A stretch of DNA of 64,000 nt, from the NCBI GenBank assembly GCA_022410635.1, contig JAJVDF010000134.1, forward strand, positions 1,648,430-1,712,429. Reading direction: 5' to 3'. Source of the DNA: Tretioscincus oriximinensis (taxonomy: Eukaryota > Chordata > Lepidosauria > Squamata > Gymnophthalmidae). Under the pieces are notes generated by a model. It was not told the DNA's origin. It made no database searches and saw only the letters and a list, made by a program, of their open reading frames with translations. How positions within the stretch are numbered: position 1 is the first letter of the stretch; each line of letters begins with the position of its first letter. Position numbers and translations under genes: made by a program. Positions 59,015 through 64,000 of the stretch are shown here, one piece after another.

Positions 59015-59260
59015 GGGAAGAGACGGAAGACTAATTTCAAAATAACAATAAATATTTATTAACTTATTAACAATATCCAAAAACCCTAACGCCAAACACG
59101 TAACATTAACGCAGCCTGAAATCTAACTTATAAACAAGTGGAGAGAAGTGGGCCATGGCTGGAGTAGGAATGTGGTAGGTGCAATAGCTTGGCAGTCGAC
59201 TCTGGTCAGCCACACGGTCTGACTGGCATCACTGGCTCAGATCAGCCACCTGGCCTCACC
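59015..59260 (-). promoter_or_regulatory. YR element 3' end with family box and hairpin
   Basis: Minus-strand 3' terminus: agacggaagact and aataaatatttatt match the 26.1 kb end. The family box (ggccatggctggagtaggaa) is at about 59152, followed by the hairpin gtcag..ctgac at 59205-59223, equivalent to those at 40250 and 52201. Confidence 0.7.
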
Positions 59261-60004
59261 TGAAGCCAACTGGGGAACGCCCTCTGACATGGCCTATCTG
59301 GGGGCCTGCTCCTCTCAGTGCGGCCCCCATGTCCTGCATCTACCCAGCTCGGGCTAGCGGGTAGACCCTTGGACCATGCCCCCATGATGTAGTCTAGACG
59401 CCCGAGCTGTCCAGCAGCACCAACCAACCCACACTTCCTGTGGATCCGAGGATCAAAGAGGTTAGTATGGGCCTTCAAGAATCCATCCTGTGTACAGCCC
59501 ACCTCAATCACTCCAAACCTGTACACTCCGTCAGGTCTGAACAAGGTGGTTGCTTTCGAATTAAATGCCTTGTACCACATTACTGTACCACCTGCCTGTG
59601 TCACCTTCTGGAATATCTTGGCATTTATCCTTCTCCTTGAGTGATTAACTTGGTCGGGGTTGTCAGAGCCTCTCCACTTCAATCTTAATAATAGTTGATA
59701 CCAGAACAACCTTGTGTCAGGCATCAGGGCTGCCACCCTGTCTAGATCCTCCAATATCAGCCACAGCAGCTGCACCCTTCTTTCTTCCACCATATCATTT
59801 TCGCCAAGTTGTAGGATGATGGTATCCGGGACACCCCACTGCTCCATGTTCCTGGCCACCAGGGGATACAGCTCACACCACTGCATACCTCGTCATCCCA
59901 TCCAGTAGACCTAAGTTCCTGGCGGCAGCATGAGATCAAATATCCAGCGTAAGGAGGCAGCATACTGACCGGCCCAATGCATGATGCTGTGTCCCACAAT
60001 TCAA
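59261..60004 (-). pseudogene. SGNH hydrolase of second YR element, broken
   Basis: Block I reads IVGHSIMHWAGQYA (nucleophile Ser kept, Gly kept) but lies next to in-frame stops. Block III is QLGENDM. Block V reads FRPDGVYRF, so the catalytic His is replaced by Tyr. A frame change near 59885 splits block I from the rest. Related along its length to the 35.6-36.2 kb hydrolase, with conserved blocks such as LKWRGSDN. Confidence 0.8.
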
Positions 60005-60075
60005 ATACACCTTGTAATTCCTAATGTAAACAAAAACAAACAGCTGAGTAAAGGTAAAACTGCAAACATGAAACC

Positions 60076-60810
60076 TTATTGTGTGCCCTGCTGCTCCCTT
60101 ATATACCCTCTATACGAATGAGAACGCCATCTCCCAATGGTTTGAATCCCTACATCTGGTACCCCCAGAGCAGCAGCTGTTGTGGCCGCCCCAATGCGAA
60201 AGGAATGTGATGCGAATTCCCTTGAGGGCAGACCTAAACGCTCCAGTGCTGGTCTAAACACTGACAAAGCCTGGAATCTAGACAGGTAGGAGCCATCCTT
60301 GTGCATCAAAAAGGGGCCAGGTCGACCAAGTCTCCTTCACATGAACTGGGTGGTGTCCCTTACTGGGCAGGTGCTAGGCCCCATGACTGGGGACAGCCGA
60401 ATGTGAGCACCACACCCTTCCTGGTCCATTTTTGAGCATTTCAGTAGAATGAGAACCCCAGAAGGGCATAATGAAACGTCTTTGTTAGTGACTGTGGCTA
60501 GACCACTGCTCCTAGCTGTAGATGTAAGGTCACCTGGTCTGAATGCCCGAAAAACCGGCAAGGAGAAGGCCGCCTGAAACAAAGATGCTTACTATCTGTA
60601 CCAGGGTAGCATACAGCAAAGGGCACCTTTGATCTGAAACAGGAGGAGATTCCCTTGACCACCCGTTGACAGCCCACCTCGCTAAGAAAGACCCACAGCC
60701 CTGGGGGCAACCCATCATGTTCGCAAAGAACTGCATCACGGCCAAGTGTATTCTGGTGGTTTTGGCTGCCTTCCCTGCCACCTGCAGGTGTGCCAAATAC
60801 ATCAGAATAC
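60076..60810 (-). pseudogene. Tyrosine recombinase of second YR element, C-terminal part
   Basis: Matches residues from about 73 to the end of the 36.2 kb recombinase, in three frames: MYLAHLQVAGKAAK; FRAFRPGDLTST with the first Arg; and HSFRIGAATTAA, IGRWRSHSYRGYI with His, Arg, Trp and Tyr kept. Frameshifts near 60335 and 60580 break it. The N-terminal part is found inverted at about 61700-61763 on the plus strand. Confidence 0.85.
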
Positions 60811-61763
60811 ATCTTAGGCTTTAAGTTCAGTAACCTCTGGTATGTTGACAAAACTATGCCGATGGGGTGCTCTATCACCTGTGCAGCCTTTGAGGCCTTC
60901 AGCACCTTTATGGAGTGGATGGTGAAGCAAAGAGCTCCTTTCCCATACATTACACACTACGTGGATGACTTTTGGTGGTTGGTCAGACAGGCACTAATCA
61001 GTGTCAGCACCTGCTCACCAAATTTCAGGATCTAGCAAAAGAACTTGGAGTCCCATTAGCTGAAGAAAAGACAGAGGGGCCTTTGCCAGAGCTAACCTAC
61101 TTGGGGATCACACTAGTTACCATCAAGGGCCAATAAAGGCTCCCCGAAGACAAACTGTCCAACTTAAGAAGCCTCATAGCAAACATGTTGGGTCCGGGCA
61201 AAAGCTACCTTGAAGGATGTTAAGGTGTTGTTGGGTCACTTAAACTTTGCTTGCAGGGTGGTGAGGCCATGTAGGGCCTTTTGTGCAAGCTTAGCATGGA
61301 CCACCAGGCATTATCGCCCCTCACCATCACATCAGGGTGACTAAAGGGAGGTGTTTTTGGCCAAGTATCATGGGGTTTCTGTGTGGCTCTCTCCTTTAAT
61401 ACCAGGCCACAGGCTACAGATATACTCGGGCGCGGCAGGGGGATAGGTTTTGGCCTATACTTCCAGGACCGCTGGAAGTGGTGCAGGTAGTGAACAAACA
61501 ATCCTCCAAATCTGAAAGGGTGATGAGGTTGGTACGGGAATTTGACTCATTTGCCTTAGAGCTAACATCAGTTTTATTTCTGTCCATGTCCCTGGGGTTG
61601 ATAACAACCTGGCGGATGCTTTGTCTCGGCAGCAATGGAATCATTTTGCTCAGCTGGAACCAGAAGCCGCTGCCCACCAACCGGAGGAGTTCCCAACACA
61701 CCTGTGGGAATTTGGGAGGAGCTAATATCACGGGGAGTCTGGAACTCACTTGCGCCCTCCAAT
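60810..61763 (+). pseudogene. Inverted internal segment: RT palm, RNase H remnant, recombinase start
   Basis: Unlike the rest of this element, this piece reads on the plus strand. It starts with ILGFKF and WYVDKTMPMGCSI, then the RT active site HYVDDFWWL, then (after frameshifts) ELTYLGITL and LLGHLNFACRVV equivalents, LQIYSGAAGG (RNase H first Asp replaced by Gly), a deletion of much of RNase H, VVQVVNKQSSKSERV, and finally sequence matching the recombinase start (ggaactcacttg near 61741). It fits exactly between the flanking minus-strand halves if flipped. Confidence 0.88.
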
Positions 61764-62045
61764 CAGGGTGAATGGGGAGCAGCGTGAAGGTGGACTGTAT
61801 GTCACATTTTGCCATCAAAGCACCAGGGCCACACTCCTTCAGCAGGCTGATAGCATATTTTACCTTGCAGAGAGCGGGATCTATGGAGCCATTCACGTTC
61901 AAGTCCCTTGGATAGGATAAGTGATGTATTAATCTGAACTCCCTGGCTGCCTTTTTAGGGATCACCCCCAGGGGGGACACATGTAAATTAGGAGGGGGCA
62001 TTCTTTGAACGGACCGGCTACCCTCCCAAGGGAGCATTCCTCAAT
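61763..62045 (-). pseudogene. Reverse transcriptase N-terminal part of second YR element
   Basis: Minus-strand frame with LHVSPLGVIPKKAARE, FRLIHHLSYP, GALMAKCDIQ (first RT aspartate region) and LLPIHPDW, the fingers and early palm of a DIRS-order RT. It stops being colinear at the inversion breakpoint near 61763. Confidence 0.85.
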
Positions 62046-62687
62046 AATTTTAGATGCAGTCACCTCTGGCCTTAACCAGAGTGATTTTAAATTGTTGCAT
62101 TCCCTTATAGGCTCAGTTGGCAGCCAGGATATGGAAGCCCTCCGTAAACCCTAATAAAAGATATTCAGCCACCTCTTTGTTAAGGTAGGCTTGAAGTAGA
62201 AGTGCCAGCTGCCTTGTGTTTATGGGGGATGGTGCTATGGTGCAAAGGGATTGTGGTGTGCCAGGAAGGAGACTGGGAGAGGCTGACCCCAACTGGTGTT
62301 ACTGCAAGGTAGGGTCTATTCCTTTGCTGCCACGGGCAAAACATAGGGTCTCCCTGCAATGGGATTTCGGGTGATGCCCCCCACACTTGCTGCAGGCGTG
62401 TTCGAATTTGCAGCTAACCCTGGTGCACTGGCCACTATTAAATTCCCAACAAATCCCCGTCCGAGGTCTGCCTGGACCAAAACCTCAAGGTTCTCCTGGG
62501 GTCCTGCGCAGTAGCCATGGGATAGGGTTGGTGTATGGTTGTTAGACAAATATGGTGTATTATGGTGTCCCATCTGGCACTCGGGGCGCTAGATGCAAAT
62601 TTACAAAAACCTTCATCATAGTCCAATGCCGCCTGATCCCGACAAGGCCCTGGCTGTAATGACATTATTCATTTGAACAATGAGCTG
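62046..62687 (-). pseudogene. YR element gag, C-terminal part with Cys/His motif
   Basis: In one minus-strand frame 62356-62412 encodes CKFEHACSKCGGHHPKSHC, a C-x5-C-x2-C-x8-C cluster with intervening His, typical of the gag C-terminus of DIRS-order elements and probably nucleic-acid binding. The surrounding frame is broken into overlapping pieces. Upstream the gag is interrupted by a solo LTR at 62694. Confidence 0.72.
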
Positions 62688-62693
62688 CCATGC

Positions 62694-62798
62694 TGTGGGA
62701 ATCAGTAATATAGCATATATTAACTGGCATCATATATATTAATATAAAATATACTCTGTATTTACAAATTCTTTTCATTTCAATAAAATTATTGACAA

Positions 62799-62830
<32 letters not shown>

Positions 62831-63524
62831 CTTGGATTGACCCCTGTGAGCCAAAGTGAGGCCTGTATGGTAATTTTGCAAAAAATCTCTGGTCAACCGA
62901 GCCCAGGAGAAAACAGAAGAGGCCAAATCCTCTCTTTCTGCCCTCAAGGCATATCTTATTCATGAAGCCTTGCCAGACTGAATAGATTGATTGGCACCCA
63001 TTAAGGCAAAGGCACNATCTTTGTTTAACCAGGCNGTGCACCTGGGCTGACCCATCAGCCTGATAGTGGCCTGGAGGTAAACCATTTANGATCNTTAAAA
63101 CCACTTCTNCTAAGGGTGAGTCACTGGGTTCCTGTAATTAAGATAATGCATAAGCAAATAGTGGCTATCGAGGGTCCATCCTGTTTACCAACTCCATACC
63201 ATATTTGGCATTTCCTGACCAGGCTGCACCTCCTTGGGGAGGAGAAAAACACGTCACACAGGTGTCACAACCTGACCCAGGTGGGACATGCCCACCCCTT
63301 TCTTGTCGCCATAACCTTGATACACGCCTTCTGATTTGGGGTCAATAAAAGATTGAACACGAGGGCATTCTGGAGGACTCCATGACCTGTGGACCTCCTG
63401 AAACTGCTCTTGATCCAAATCGTGTTGCCCGTGTGATTCCTGTTACACGTGTCTACCTACTGCGGACCAAGCTGCCTTCGATCTCCGTTAGGCATCGAAT
63501 AACGTGGAAAGCGAACCCCCGTTA
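62694..63524 (+). mobile_element. Solo LTR (retrovirus-like) inside YR element gag
   Basis: 831 bp, from TGTGGGAATCAG to aacccccgtta, bounded by the 6-bp direct repeat CCATGC (62688-62693 and 63525-63530). It matches the split LTR at 34.2/37.9 kb from end to end, with an extra (AT)n microsatellite at 62800-62824. Polyadenylation signal gtcaataaaag near 63341. No internal retroviral genes. The target repeat lies within gag-like sequence, so the LTR entered after the YR element. Confidence 0.88.
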
Positions 63525-63530
63525 CCATGC

Positions 63531-64000
63531 CCTCTCAGGGAAGGCGGCTGAAATAATGGCAGCAAATTGCCCAAAGCAAGATACCCAGTTGTCCCAAGTC
63601 CTGTCTTCCTCTTGCCCCCAGTGATGGGTCTGGGGCTTTCTTGTTTAGCCAGGCAAAAGATGTTAACATAATACTCATCCAATATTTTGTTTCTCCATTT
63701 TCTAGGCAGGTGAGACCCCGGTGGGTCAGAGACCGATCCAGGGTCAACCTGCCCCCCAGTTTCCGATGTGTCAATAAGGGAAGGAGATGATGTTTCCTTC
63801 CGGCATTTCCTTAACCATTTGGGCATCCCAGTGGCAGGAAGCCCCTCTTGCCAATAAGCCCTGCACCCCCTTCGCACTCCTCGGATGAAGAGGAGGAATC
63901 TGAGGTACCTGATGAGCTTGAATCCCTCCTACGTTGATGGCGCCGCTTGCCCCTGCTGTCCCTGTAATGCTCACCCACAGTTGTCTCCACGGTCGACTGG
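63531..64000 (-). pseudogene. YR element gag, upstream part, runs off the window
   Basis: Minus-strand frames beyond the LTR are Ser/Gly-rich and acidic then basic (SLIDTSETGGQVDPGS; PKWLRKCRKE) and have no recognisable domain. Assigned to gag only because they lie immediately upstream of the Cys/His part once the LTR is discounted. The element's 5' leader is outside the window. Confidence 0.5.

Overview
This is vertebrate nuclear DNA, most likely from a squamate reptile. No host protein-coding exon, tRNA, rRNA or CRISPR array can be supported. It is AT-rich, full of microsatellites, and almost every recognisable feature is a transposable element. The mixture points to a reptile: many 5'-truncated CR1 LINEs from at least two lineages, a tRNA-derived SINE with a short TTC-type tail, DIRS-order (Ngaro-like) tyrosine-recombinase retrotransposons, a chromodomain Gypsy element, retrovirus-like solo LTRs, and small Tc1/mariner and hAT-type elements. 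The species call is an inference.

Layout. 1-26 kb: old intergenic or intronic sequence with CR1 copies (2.9, 6.0, 8.0, 12.5 and 23.6 kb), SINEs (1.1 and 16.0 kb), a 156-bp hAT-like element with perfect 8-bp target duplications (20.7 kb) and long triplet microsatellites (10.3 and 23.4 kb). 26-38 kb: a short YR-retrotransposon derivative (26.1 kb), a fold-back insertion (29.0 kb), then a block where single-N joints bring in pieces of YR retrotransposon: gag start plus a GC-rich leader at 30.0-31.4 kb, and the 3' end, SGNH hydrolase, tyrosine recombinase and RNase H at 34.8-37.9 kb. These pieces interrupt a SINE and an LTR, and the LTR halves share a 74-bp duplicated edge, so the scaffold order here is probably wrong. 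38-47 kb: two Tc1/mariner-type MITEs (39.1 and 42.5 kb, the latter holding a CR1 tail), another YR derivative (40.0-41.0 kb) and an old Tc1-type transposase remnant (45.0-45.7 kb). 47.4-50.3 kb: a 5'-truncated, broken Gypsy chromovirus pol with a SINE inserted in its RNase H region. 51.4-52.5 kb: a third YR derivative. 52.5-59.0 kb: nothing recognisable except small repeats. 59.0-64.0 kb: a second pol-bearing YR element with a ~950-bp internal inversion and a solo LTR inserted in gag.

The YR elements form one family with a coherent plan: GC-rich leader, gag with a Cys/His motif, reverse transcriptase-RNase H, tyrosine recombinase in an overlapping frame, SGNH hydrolase, then a 3' region in which small hairpins precede a conserved box. 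The copy at 36.2-37.2 kb keeps an uninterrupted recombinase frame with all expected catalytic residues. The window looks like ordinary repeat-rich reptilian DNA; the points most worth a second look are this YR family and its hairpin-rich 3' region, the inverted copy, several fold-back duplications, the chimaeric MITE and the assembly faults.
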